Source: Chryseobacterium capnotolerans (GTDB lineage Bacteria > Bacteroidota > Bacteroidia > Flavobacteriales > Weeksellaceae). Taken from it: 64,000 nt of DNA. The translations under genes were made by a program, and so were the position numbers. The DNA lies in assembly GCF_021278965.1 (NCBI RefSeq), contig NZ_CP065589.1, forward strand, positions 2,299,001 to 2,363,000. The letters run 5' to 3'. Under the pieces are notes generated by a model, which saw nothing but the letters and a program-made list of their open reading frames with translations, did no database searches and had not been told where the DNA came from. Positions 1 to 9,100 of this stretch are shown one piece after another (the first letter of the stretch is position 1; each line of letters starts with the position of its first letter).

Positions 1-69
1 ACAAAGCTGATAGACATTATAAATACAGCGTGGTTTAAAAATTCAATGAAATTGGATTTAACTTTTTGC

Positions 70-583
70 TTAAATTATAATCTTCTCATAAGCTTTTCTC
101 AGTCCGTCTGCCAAAACAACTTCTCCACAATACGAATATCCTTTGCTTTCAAGAATTTTCAGCATTGCAATATTATCGTAGTTCGTATCTACCTTAATGC
201 TCTGAATTCCATTATCTCTGGTGAAATCTTCAATATGATCGAAAAGCTTCTTTGTCATTCCCTGCCCTGCAAACTTTTCATCAATAGCAACACGGTGTAC
301 CACTACAAATTCTCCGTCACTTAACCATGCGCCTTCAATTTTACTATAGGCTGGTTCATCATTAAGGATCAAAGCAGCGTATACCGCAATTTCCCCCGTC
401 TACTGTAAGCACATATCCGAAACCTTTCGCTATATCACTTTCTACGGTTCCAAGATTTGGATAGCCATTCTGCCACTGTGTGCTTCCATCCTGTCTTCTT
501 CTTTCAATGGACTGTTGGATGATTCCCCAAATAATGTCTCTGTCTTCAATTTCCGATTTTCTTAGTTTGATTTCTGGATTCAT
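70..583 (-). pseudogene. GNAT family N-acetyltransferase, interrupted by a frameshift
   Basis: Two minus-strand frames together make one GNAT acetyltransferase of about 170 residues. The first part (583 down to about 395) has the N-terminal acceptor-binding half. The second has the acetyl-CoA pyrophosphate loop region, seen as VHRVAIDEKFAGQGMTKKLF, and the C-terminal YEKIII end. The frames are joined if the C run at 393-397 is four bases instead of five; the reading then passes through VDGEIAVYAALILNDEP, typical for the family. The substrate cannot be told from the sequence. The gene is either a recent pseudogene or carries a homopolymer sequencing error; the latter fits the other indels in this window. 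Confidence 0.85.
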
Positions 584-818
584 GTTGTTGATTTTGATTA
601 AAAAACATAAAGGTAAAAAGGTAAAATTCTGAACTATTTATCTCTAATTATCTTAACTAAAGCCCAATTTTTATTAACGCAAAGATTTATTTATAAGGCT
701 TAAAATTTTGAGTAAGCAAAGGTTGCGACCTCGTCGTTGAATAAGCGAACATAGTTCTTCAAGTCATCTTTTAAACATTTAATTTTTTAATGAATTAATG
801 ATTGATTTAATTAAAAAA

Positions 819-847
819 CCGAAAATTAATTAAGAATTAATTTTCGG
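819..847 (-). terminator. Rho-independent terminator of the DUF2007 gene
   Basis: A perfect 13-bp stem (819-831 with 835-847) has a 3-nt loop. On the minus strand it is followed by a run of six T. It lies about 40 bp past the DUF2007 stop codon. The 584-818 stretch shows no convincing gene. Confidence 0.75.
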
Positions 848-885
848 TTCGAAGTAGTAAAATTTAAAATTATGAAATTGTTTTA

Positions 886-1113
886 TTAATTTTCACTTTG
901 TTGAAGATAAGCATCAATAATTTCAAATGCTTTCTTCTCATCTTCCAGATCCACCATTACCTTTAGCGATGTTGCTGTAGGGGTTGTGGTAAATGTCAGA
1001 TAGTTGTTTTCAACAGAGTTTGTAATTTGAGCGTCATCCAATTTAGACTTAACCAACTGAATTTCTGAAGGGTTATCACTTTCGTAAACTGATACTCTCG
1101 TACTTCTTTCCAT
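886..1113 (-). CDS. DUF2007 domain-containing protein
   Basis: This is a 75-residue cytosolic protein with a ferredoxin-like beta-alpha-beta pattern: N-terminal RVSVYESDNPSEIQLVKSKL, a central strand NYLTFTTT, and a final helix DEKKAFEIIDAYL. This matches the DUF2007 family (putative signal-transducing, PII-like fold). Family members are single-domain and about 70-80 residues, so it is full length. It stands alone, with its own terminator downstream. Its function is unknown; proteins of the family are thought to sense or bind small ligands, but nothing here shows which. The family call is from pattern recognition only. Confidence 0.75.
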   Translation of the reverse strand: MERSTRVSVYESDNPSEIQLVKSKLDDAQITNSVENNYLTFTTTPTATSLKVMVDLEDEKKAFEIIDAYLQQSEN

Positions 1114-1174
1114 ATTCTAATTGTTTGAGTATCTAAATGTACAATGTTTTTTCGAAAATTACAAATCTTTGTTT

Positions 1175-2500
1175 TTAAATTTTATTAATATTATTTTCAA
1201 TTTTATCTAATGCTAATTGAATTTCTTCTTTAGTAACATTCAGATGTGGTCTGAAACGTAAAGACTGATCTCCACATGGAAGAATAATCAATCCATCATT
1301 GAATAATTCAGTCATCATTTTGTTTCTGTCTGCTCCGGAAGGAAGATCAATGGCACACATTAGTCCTCTTCCTCTTGCATTGGAAATCTTTGAAGGATAT
1401 TTGTCAGCCATGGCTTTTAAGCTTTCTAATAGGAAATCTCCTACCACTCTTGCATTTTCAACAAGATTCTCTTTTTCAATAACTTCCATTACCAGTTGGA
1501 AGCGAAGCATATCAATAAAGTTTCCTCCGAATGTAGAGTTAATTCTTGAACTTTCTCTGAAAACGTTATTAGGAATTTCGTCAAATTTTTCTTTGTTGGC
1601 TAATACCCCGCAAACCTGAGCTTTTTTACCAAAAGAAATGATATCCGGCTTCGCTGTAAAATGCTGGAAAGCCCACATTTTTCCTGTAATGGCAATACCT
1701 GTCTGAACTTCGTCAAATATGAGTAAGATTTCATTGTCATCACAGATTTTTCTTAAGCCTAACAAGAATTCATCTCTGAAATGGTTGTCACCACCTTCTG
1801 CCTGAATAGGCTCAATGATGATACAAGCTACCTTATTAGGATTCATCAGGATAGCTTCTTCAATCTGAACTAAAGCTAATTGCTCATTCTTAATTGTTTC
1901 TGCCAGATTCTCCTCTGTAATCGGGAATGATAATTTCGGATTTAAGATTCTTGGCCAGTTAAACATTGGAAAATATTGGTATTTCCTAGGATCTGAAGTG
2001 TTTGTTAAACTTAAAGTATACCCACTTCTTCCGTGGAAAGCCTGTTTGAAATGAATACAGATTCCAGCTTCAGTATCAAGACCTTTTTCAAAGTTTTTAC
2101 GTGTTTTCCAGTCGAAGCAAGCCTTCAATGCATTTTCAACCCCCAAAGTTCCCCCTTCGATAAAGAAAGCATATTGTAATTCTTCAGGAATTACTACTCT
2201 TTCGAATACTTCTAAAAAGTGAGCATATTCTTCTGAATAAACGTCTGCCAATGTTGGTTTGTTGACAGCCATTCTTCCCAACCATTCTGATCTTTCTACA
2301 AGATACGGGTGGTTGTACCCAATGGAAGCTGATGCAAACATAGAGAACATATCCAGGTACTCTCTGTCTGTAAGTTTATCATAAAGCCATGATCCATGTG
2401 ATTTTTCAATATCCATCACGAAATCGAAACCATCTGCCAACACATGTTTTCCAACTGTTTCTTTAACTTTATTTGCTTGTATATCTAATGTGTGTTCCAT
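1175..2500 (-). CDS. lat: L-lysine 6-transaminase (lysine epsilon-aminotransferase)
   Basis: A 441-residue class III PLP aminotransferase. It moves the epsilon-amino group of L-lysine to 2-oxoglutarate, giving 2-aminoadipate 6-semialdehyde, which cyclises to piperideine-6-carboxylate. The family shows in the FSMFASASIGYNHP segment near the N-terminus, FIEGGTLGVENALKA at about 113-127 for phosphate binding, IFDEVQTGIAITGK at about 261-274, and the PLP lysine in SFGKKAQVCG at about 289-298. This GKKxQVCG form is typical of lysine 6-transaminases rather than ornithine or GABA transaminases. The next gene upstream, on the same strand 114 bp away, encodes the dehydrogenase for the next step, which strongly supports the substrate. 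Confidence 0.92.
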   Translation of the reverse strand: MEHTLDIQANKVKETVGKHVLADGFDFVMDIEKSHGSWLYDKLTDREYLDMFSMFASASIGYNHPYLVERSEWLGRMAVNKPTLADVYSEEYAHFLEVFERVVIPEELQYAFFIEGGTLGVENALKACFDWKTRKNFEKGLDTEAGICIHFKQAFHGRSGYTLSLTNTSDPRKYQYFPMFNWPRILNPKLSFPITEENLAETIKNEQLALVQIEEAILMNPNKVACIIIEPIQAEGGDNHFRDEFLLGLRKICDDNEILLIFDEVQTGIAITGKMWAFQHFTAKPDIISFGKKAQVCGVLANKEKFDEIPNNVFRESSRINSTFGGNFIDMLRFQLVMEVIEKENLVENARVVGDFLLESLKAMADKYPSKISNARGRGLMCAIDLPSGADRNKMMTELFNDGLIILPCGDQSLRFRPHLNVTKEEIQLALDKIENNINKI

Positions 2501-2614
2501 AATAAATTGTTGTGTGATTTAATAAGTGAATGATGAAACGATCAAAAGGCTGAGCATGTAATCATTCAGGTTATTAAGTTTTTTATAGTTTTTTGGCTGC
2601 TTTAAGTAAAGCTT

Positions 2615-4165
2615 TTATAAATCAAATTTAATTCCCTGTGCTAAAGGAAGATGTGTGGTGTAATTTATAGTATTGGTTTGTCTTCTCATATAATATTTCC
2701 AGGCATCTGATCCTGACTCTCTTCCACCTCCGGTTTCTTTTTCACCTCCGAAAGCTCCTCCGATCTCAGCACCTGAAGTACCAATATTAACGTTCGCAAT
2801 ACCACAATCTGAACCTGCATGAGAAAGGAATAATTCTGCTTCTCTTAGGTTTTGTGTCATGATCGCAGAAGATAATCCCTGTGGAACATCATTCTGAATA
2901 GCGATAGCCTCTTCTAATGTTTTGTATTTGATTAAGTATAGAATTGGTGCAAAAGTTTCATGCTGAACAATCTCATAAGAGTTCTTTACTTCAGCAACGC
3001 AAGGCTTCACATAGCATCCGGATTCGTAATCTTTTCCAGATAAAACGCCACCTTCAACAACAAATTTCCCACCTTCTTTTTTACATTTTTTGATAGATTC
3101 CTGATATTGATTTACAGCATCAACGTCAATAAGTGGTCCTACATGGTTGGTCTCATCCAATGGATTTCCAATCTTCAACTGCCCGTAAGCTTTTACCAAT
3201 CTTGTTTTTACTTCATCATATACATCTTCATGGATAATCAGTCTTCTTGTAGAAGTACATCTTTGCCCTGCAGTTCCTACCGCTCCGAATACCGCTCCAA
3301 TGATAGACATGTTAAGATCTGCTTCTTTAGTAATGATGATCGCATTATTACCCCCTAATTCAAGGATAGATTTTCCGAATCTTTCTGCTACTTTAGAAGA
3401 AACCATTCTTCCTACTCTTGTAGAACCTGTGAAAGATACTAAAGCTACTCTCTTGTCATCTACCAACTTTTGTCCAATCTCATGGTCAGCAACCAATACA
3501 CTTGAAATTCCTTCTGAAAGATTGTTTTCTTTCAAAACTTCATTCATAATATTCTGACATGCAATCGCACAAAGCGGAGTTTTTTCTGATGGCTTCCAGA
3601 TGGTAACGTTACCACAGATCCAAGCTAAAGCCGTATTCCAAGACCATACTGCTACCGGGAAGTTGAATGCAGTGATGATTCCCACCACCCCAAGCGGATG
3701 ATATTGTTCGTACATTCTGTGACCAGGTCTTTCCGAATGCATTGTATATCCCTGAAGCTGTCTTGAAAGTCCTACGGCAAAATCGCAGATATCAATCATT
3801 TCCTGTACTTCTCCAAGCCCTTCCTGCAAAGATTTACCCATTTCATAAGAAACAAGTTTTCCAAGATCATCTTTATATTCTCTTAACTTTAAACCAAGCT
3901 GCCTTACAATCTCTCCTCTCTTAGGAGCTGGGATCAGCCTGAATTCCTGAAATGCCTTTTGAGCCGTTTCAATTACTTTGTCATAATCACTTTCTCCGGA
4001 AGTCTTTACTTTAGCAATTAATTTCCCGTCTGCAGGAGATACGCTTTCAATCGTTTTTCCTGAAGCGAAATATTTACCGCCCACTGAAGTCCCTTTATTC
4101 TCTTCTTTAATACCAAGGTTTTTGAGTGTTTTTTCGATTCCGAAATCCTTTACTTTTTTTGACAT
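2615..4165 (-). CDS. L-piperideine-6-carboxylate dehydrogenase (ALDH7-type aminoadipate semialdehyde dehydrogenase)
   Basis: A 516-residue NAD-dependent aldehyde dehydrogenase that oxidises piperideine-6-carboxylate / 2-aminoadipate semialdehyde to L-2-aminoadipate. Visible active-site residues are Asn168 in TAFNFP, Glu269 in LELGGNN, and the nucleophile Cys303 in GQRCTSTRR. Cofactor loop SFTGSTRVG lies at about 244-252. The NFPVAVWSWN and GGGRESGSDAWKYYMRRQT segments are characteristic of the ALDH7/antiquitin branch. It is transcribed from its own promoter and followed by lat, forming a two-step lysine degradation module. The product is cytosolic and full length. Confidence 0.92.
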   Translation of the reverse strand: MSKKVKDFGIEKTLKNLGIKEENKGTSVGGKYFASGKTIESVSPADGKLIAKVKTSGESDYDKVIETAQKAFQEFRLIPAPKRGEIVRQLGLKLREYKDDLGKLVSYEMGKSLQEGLGEVQEMIDICDFAVGLSRQLQGYTMHSERPGHRMYEQYHPLGVVGIITAFNFPVAVWSWNTALAWICGNVTIWKPSEKTPLCAIACQNIMNEVLKENNLSEGISSVLVADHEIGQKLVDDKRVALVSFTGSTRVGRMVSSKVAERFGKSILELGGNNAIIITKEADLNMSIIGAVFGAVGTAGQRCTSTRRLIIHEDVYDEVKTRLVKAYGQLKIGNPLDETNHVGPLIDVDAVNQYQESIKKCKKEGGKFVVEGGVLSGKDYESGCYVKPCVAEVKNSYEIVQHETFAPILYLIKYKTLEEAIAIQNDVPQGLSSAIMTQNLREAELFLSHAGSDCGIANVNIGTSGAEIGGAFGGEKETGGGRESGSDAWKYYMRRQTNTINYTTHLPLAQGIKFDL

Positions 4166-4188
4166 AAAATCTTACTTTTCGTTCTCTC

Positions 4189-4217
4189 TAAAGATAAAAA
4201 TATTATGCGAACCTCAA
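4189..4217 (-). promoter_or_regulatory. Bacteroidota-type promoter of the lysine catabolic pair
   Basis: On the minus strand, TTG (4217-4215) is separated by 18 bp from TATCTTTA (4196-4189), one base from the flavobacterial consensus TAnnTTTG. The predicted transcript start is about 20 bp before the dehydrogenase ATG. It is back to back with the plus-strand promoter at 4246-4275. Confidence 0.6.
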
Positions 4218-4245
4218 AACTTTAATTTTTTAATATGTTATTTAT

Positions 4246-4275
4246 TTGGACTAATTATAAACATGCTTATCTTTG
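4246..4275 (+). promoter_or_regulatory. Consensus Bacteroidota promoter of the 49-aa membrane protein gene
   Basis: TTG (4246-4248), a 19-bp spacer, then TATCTTTG (4268-4275) exactly match the flavobacterial sigma-A consensus TTG-N19-TAnnTTTG. The ATG follows at 4302, leaving a leader of about 22 nt. Confidence 0.7.
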
Positions 4276-4301
4276 TAGGGTAATCTTTTTGACAGTCACC
4301 A

Positions 4302-4451
4302 ATGGAAAATTCACAAGAAAATAACTCAAAGTTTAAAAAGTGGTTCAAGCGTGTGGGATGGGCAGGGTTTGCTTTCTTTACCATTAAAGGCTTGATTTGG
4401 CTCGTAATATTCTACTTTGGAGCAGATTCGCTTCAAAGTTGTATGAAATAA
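4302..4451 (+). CDS. Small single-pass membrane protein (49 aa)
   Basis: A 49-codon gene with a charged, asparagine-rich N-terminus (MENSQENNSKFKKWFKRV), one hydrophobic helix of about 22 residues (WAGFAFFTIKGLIWLVIFYF), and a short tail ending in CMK. The positive residues before the helix predict a cytoplasmic N-terminus. It has a perfect promoter at 4246-4275 and a strong terminator one base after the stop codon, so it is a self-contained transcription unit. Small proteins of this kind next to unrelated genes are common in Chryseobacterium-like genomes, but no function is known to me. Expression is inferred from the flanking signals. Confidence 0.75.
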   Translation: MENSQENNSKFKKWFKRVGWAGFAFFTIKGLIWLVIFYFGADSLQSCMK

Positions 4452-4452
4452 A

Positions 4453-4484
4453 AAAGCAGAGAAAATTTTCTCTGCTTTCTTTTT
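4453..4484 (+). terminator. Terminator of the 49-aa gene
   Basis: A continuous palindrome (4453-4465 with 4466-4478, loop effectively AATT) is followed by CTTTTT on the plus strand. It begins immediately after the TAA stop codon. Confidence 0.85.
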
Positions 4485-4628
4485 AAGGTTAGGGTTAATT
4501 AAATGTTTTTTTGATAAACAAAGCGTCTTAAAATAACGAATTTTTCATCTATTAAACCTGTTTACACTCTTTTATTGACTTGAAAATGGTTTGAAAAAGT
4601 CTTTTCGTTCGCCATTTTCATCTACCAG

Positions 4629-4817
4629 CTACTCTTTTTTCTTTCTTCCTGAGTTAACAAGGCTCTGATGAAGCAAATATTCAATCTGACCATTTACACT
4701 TCTGAATTCATCGTTGGCCCATTTCTCGAGGAGTTTATAAGTAGACTCATCTATCCTTAAGACAAAGGATTTTTTGCCTTTGTTTTCCGAAGTGTTCTGA
4801 GCTTTTTCTGATTTCAT
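4629..4817 (-). CDS. Arc/CopG-like ribbon-helix-helix DNA-binding protein
   Basis: A 62-residue protein. Its core, KKSFVLRIDESTYKLLEKWA followed by FRSVNGQIEYLLHQSL, has the strand-helix-helix layout of MetJ/Arc repressors; the strand FVLRID would contact DNA as a dimer. The N-terminal 15 residues and the KKK tail are basic and probably disordered. It lies 84 bp downstream of the SPFH gene on the same strand, so it may be its co-transcribed regulator. It could be mistaken for an antitoxin, but no toxin-like gene is adjacent. Confidence 0.75.
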   Translation of the reverse strand: MKSEKAQNTSENKGKKSFVLRIDESTYKLLEKWANDEFRSVNGQIEYLLHQSLVNSGRKKKE

Positions 4818-4901
4818 TTATTCTTGTTTTTGATGCAAGATGCATTGGATTATATTCCAGATTTACAACTCTGATAAACCTGAAATTATTGATTATTTTG
4901 A

Positions 4902-5768
4902 TTAATTATACAGCGTTCCTGCATTCAGTATCGGGGTTGCCGCTTTTTCACCGCAAAGTACCACCATCAGGTTACTTACCATCGCTGCTTTTCTTTCATC
5001 ATCAAGTTCAACGATATTCTCTTCTGAAAGTTTTTTCAGCGCAAGATCTACCATTCCTACTGCTCCTTCCACGATTTTTGTTCTTGCTGCTACAATAGCT
5101 GTAGCCTGCTGTCTCTGAAGCATTGCACCGGCAATTTCAGAAGCATACGCTAAATGGGAAATTCTTGCTTCCTGAATTACGATTCCTGCTTTTGAAAGAC
5201 GGTCTGTAAGTTCCTGCTCCAAAATAGAATTGATTTTGTCTCCGCCTTCCCTCAATGTAATCGGAGCATGATCGTCTTCCAAATTATCGTAAGGGAAACT
5301 CATCGCCAAATGACGTACAGCTGCTTCACTCTGCATTCTTACAAAATCTGAATAACGCTCAACATCAAAAGCTGCTTTATAAGTATCTCCTACTTTCCAT
5401 ACCATTACTACTGCAATTTCGATAGGATTTCCCATCTTATCATTCACCTTCAAAGTTTGTCCCTGTAAGTTTTCTGAACGCAATGACATTTTCTGAGATG
5501 AGTATAATGGATTGATAAAGAATAACCCGTTATCTTTTACGGTTCCAACATACTTTCCGAAGAAATTCAATACTCTTGAATGATTAGGCTGAATAATCAT
5601 TAACCCTTTTAAGAAAAAGAAAGCAAGCAACAAGCACAACATTGAAATAACAACGAATGTAGCACTTTGATCTACTCCTGAAATAAAAAAGTAAGCAGCA
5701 GCAACAAAGAGTATCAGACAGATGACTAATGTAAGATAACCTGACATAGGTTTTAATGTTTTTTCCAT
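4902..5768 (-). CDS. SPFH/Band 7 membrane protein (stomatin/prohibitin-like)
   Basis: A 288-residue protein with two hydrophobic helices at the N-terminus (about 10-32 and 34-54, LVICLILFVAAAYFF and FVVISMLCLLLAFFFL). These are followed by an SPFH domain (about 60-230: NHSRVLNFFGKYVGTV, FFINPLYSSQKMSLR, EARISHLAYASEIAGAM) and a short helical tail. SPFH proteins form oligomeric cages on the membrane and organise proteases or lipid microdomains. No NfeD partner gene is adjacent; the neighbour is a small RHH protein on the same strand. The client of this scaffold is unknown. Confidence 0.88.
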   Translation of the reverse strand: MEKTLKPMSGYLTLVICLILFVAAAYFFISGVDQSATFVVISMLCLLLAFFFLKGLMIIQPNHSRVLNFFGKYVGTVKDNGLFFINPLYSSQKMSLRSENLQGQTLKVNDKMGNPIEIAVVMVWKVGDTYKAAFDVERYSDFVRMQSEAAVRHLAMSFPYDNLEDDHAPITLREGGDKINSILEQELTDRLSKAGIVIQEARISHLAYASEIAGAMLQRQQATAIVAARTKIVEGAVGMVDLALKKLSEENIVELDDERKAAMVSNLMVVLCGEKAATPILNAGTLYN

Positions 5769-5924
5769 GATTGAATTTTTAATTTGATATTATTTTGATA
5801 TCATAAAGATAGCAGTAATTTTTGGATTCTGAATGATAAATTTTGTTTTTTTGATGAAAATAAGATTTGCTATTTATGGTATGCGCTTGAAATCTACGCC
5901 TGCAATTACGAGTTGAATTCTTAA

Positions 5925-6025
5925 TTAAACCACAGATGGCACAGATTTTCACAGATGCTTATACTCTATTTTTTATTTTTTAAATTATATTGCATTCTTT
6001 TTTTATCAGAATCTGTGGTTAAAAT
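5925..6025. repeat. Intergenic inverted repeat with CACAGAT iterations
   Basis: The ~390-bp gap between the SPFH and CcsBA genes holds this element. AACCACAGAT (5928-5937) has a perfect inverted copy ATCTGTGGTT (6011-6020). The left arm has three CACAGAT copies at a 10-bp period (5931, 5941, 5951 region). It resembles the short dispersed repeats of flavobacterial genomes. No coding potential is seen in the rest of the gap. Confidence 0.55.
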
Positions 6026-6112
6026 TTCAGATATTGAAATACGGCTACAGTTCTAATTATTCATAATTCATCTCGAAGAAAACTCTGTATTTTATTTCTT
6101 ATTACACAAAAA

Positions 6113-6138
6113 AATCCCGGAAAATGAATTCCGGGATT
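6113..6138 (-). terminator. Terminator of the ccsBA gene
   Basis: AATCCCGGAA (6113-6122) pairs with TTCCGGGATT (6129-6138) around a 6-nt loop. On the minus strand it is followed by TTTTTTG. It lies 22 bp past the CcsBA stop codon. Confidence 0.85.
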
Positions 6139-6160
6139 TTGAGTTGTATGTTCTAAAAGA

Positions 6161-9100
6161 TTATTTCTTTGTTAAAGCTTTAAACTTGAAATAAGATACA
6201 GCAGCTAAAGTAATCATTGTAGCGATTCCGATGTATACCCAAGCTGGTACTGGTACCGGATCTCCTGCTGCGTAGGAGTGAAGCCCGCTCAGGTAATAGT
6301 TTACCCCAAAATAGGTCATTACCATTGAACAGAAAGCAAACATAGTTGCTACATGGAATGCCCATCTGCTTCTTAATCCAGGGACTAATCTCATGTGTAA
6401 TACAAAAGCGTATACCATGATGGAAATGAAAGCCCAGGTTTCTTTCGGGTCCCAGCTCCAATATCTACCCCAAGATTCATTCGCCCAGATCCCTCCAAGG
6501 AAGTTTCCTACTGTCAAGGCAAAAAGACCTACCGTTAATGACATTTCAGAAACAATTACCAATTCTTTCAATGTGGTATCGTGGTGAATTTTGTATGTTT
6601 CTTTGCTCGAAATAATATAGAATACTAAAGATAGTACAGCAATAATCATCGACAGGGCGAAGAAGCCATAACTAGATGTAATGATCGCTACGTGAACAAT
6701 CAGCCAGTAAGATTTCAATACTGGTACAAGTGGTGTGATCTGCGGATCAAGTGCTGAACCTCCGTGTGCAAATCCCATCATGATAACCGCTACCATGAAA
6801 CCTGAAGCAGGAATCAAAGCGTTTGAATTTCTATATAATGCAAATCCAGCGGAAATACCTACCCATGAGATAAAGATGATCGCTTCATATCCGTTACTCC
6901 AAGGCGCATGTCCTGAAATATACCATCTTGCAACAAGACCCAGGAAGTGGAATACATATCCTATAGATCCAATACCAATGATTACTTTAATAGCTTTGTT
7001 TAAAGCTTTCTTAGGCTTGAATAGCTCAATAAAACCTAGAATTAAAAGAAGTCCTCCAATAATGGTATAGAAAATCAATAATTTGAAGTTGATATTCACA
7101 TTGTTCATGAATACTTCAAGATCTACTTTAGACTGATCTGGAATTACGGCTTTCCCCCATTTTTTCTGATAGTCTGAAAGCTTTACCAATTCAGTATCTG
7201 CTTTGCTCCAGTTTCCGGATCTCTGTGCCCCGATTACTTCTGAAAAATAAGGTCCCATTACCTGCTGAGACTCCATGTCCGGTTCAAATTTCTGATCCAG
7301 CCAAGAGTGCCAAGTGTGGTTTGCATCATTTTTCACAGGAACAATTCTCAAGAACTGACCACTGAAAAATTCATTGAAAATCTGAACTCTTTCATTAAGT
7401 TTAATTACCTGCTTGTCGTATTCAGACTGGTCTCCTGGTTTTTTGGCAAAAGCTGTGTTATAGTCTTTTTCCAGAATATAAGTTAACATTCCTGTTCTCT
7501 TATCTACCGGGAATAAATTTAGTAAAGAAGTATACCCCTCTTCATTGGCTTTTGTTTTTTCAAGAAGTGCTTTTCCTCCTTTTTCATCAACTTTGATTAA
7601 AGGAACTGATGTCCAGCTTTCTGTATCTGTATTGATTGAAAGGAACCATTGGTTAGCATCCAGTGATTTTCCGTCTGTCCCTTTAAAGCTGTCATGCTTG
7701 TAAAGTTTTCTTAAAACTTCCAAAGCCTGTGTATTCATTGGAATAATTCGTCCTTCAAAGTTCTGAACCAAAAGGTAACCGAATTTCTCTGCGTGTTCTT
7801 TGCTGATTTTATTTCTCGAAATAATTTCATCCGCTGAAATGGTTCTCATTTTCCCCATTGGAGAGGCTAATGAGTTTTGTCTCATCTCACTATCCTGAGA
7901 TGTTTGAGCTTGAGGAGCCGGTGCTGCGTGTGTATGCCCGTCACCTTCTACATGTACATGGTCTCTGCTTCCGTCAGTAGTTCCATGGGTTTCAATTTTC
8001 TGAGCGTTTAACCCTAAGCTTAAGAACAATAAAAGTACTGCTGCAGCTTTCTTTTTATTAACGTCTTTCAGCATCTTATTTAATTTCCAGAAGTGTGTTC
8101 CTTTCCAGAAGAAGATCACAAACATTCCTAAGAATAAAAGACCGTATCCGATATAAGAAATTAAAGTTCCCCAGTAATCATGGTTTACAGATAATACAGT
8201 TCCCATTCTGTCCGGATCAAAACTTGACTGGAAGAAACGGTAACCTTTATAGTTTAGAACGTGGTTCATATAGATTTTATAAGGGGTTTCTTTTCCTTCA
8301 TCAACAATTTTCACGTGACTTTCATAAGCACTCGGAGAGCTGCTACCAGGATAGGTTTCCATCACGAAATCATCTAATTTCAATGCGAAAGGAGTATTGT
8401 ATACTTTTGGTCCGAATCCAACCATAATGTTTAACCCGTCCATCGTAATTTGCTTGTAAGCATTTGGATTTCCTTTTTCAACGGAAAGATCAACCAATTG
8501 TTTTGTTTTTGGCCCTTGCAATTCAATCTGAAGCATATCCGGAACAGCAGCATCTTTCTTTCTGTCCCCTTCAATAGCCATCAGTTTCCCTTTTTTAAGG
8601 CCTTCAGGTACTACAAGCTTTAGCTCATTGATGCTGTATAAACTTCTCAATGCTAAAGGCTGGAATTCATCTTTTACAGTATTTCCGGTAGCCTGTGTTG
8701 CCATGGTCATGTAACTTGCGTCTACTGGAGTCTTGATGAATAATTTCCCCCCTTCGTTTTTGAATTCAACAGCTCCATCAATAGCTCTGTTGAAAGTTAC
8801 CAAAGTTCCGTTAATGGATTTTGTATCTCCTGCTTTGATATAAATATTCTGTCTTCCTGTTGTTCCTGTTGAAACTAAGTGAAGGTATTCAGTTCCGTTA
8901 GGATCAGCCAGTAAACTGTCTTTTTTTCTCTGAATATATTCTTTTGCAAAGATCTTTACTTCTTTTCCGTGGAAATCGTAAGTAGCATTAAGATCTTTGT
9001 GAAGTGGAGACATCAGGTAAGGAATATCCTGGTAGTTTAGCACATCTCCTTTTTCCTCGATCTGGATTTTAAGGAAGTTTTTATCCGTTACGATTTCATT

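Noticed and set aside
4629..4817. RHH protein as antitoxin of a toxin-antitoxin pair
   Set aside because: No toxin-like frame is next to it; the close same-strand neighbour is an SPFH membrane protein.
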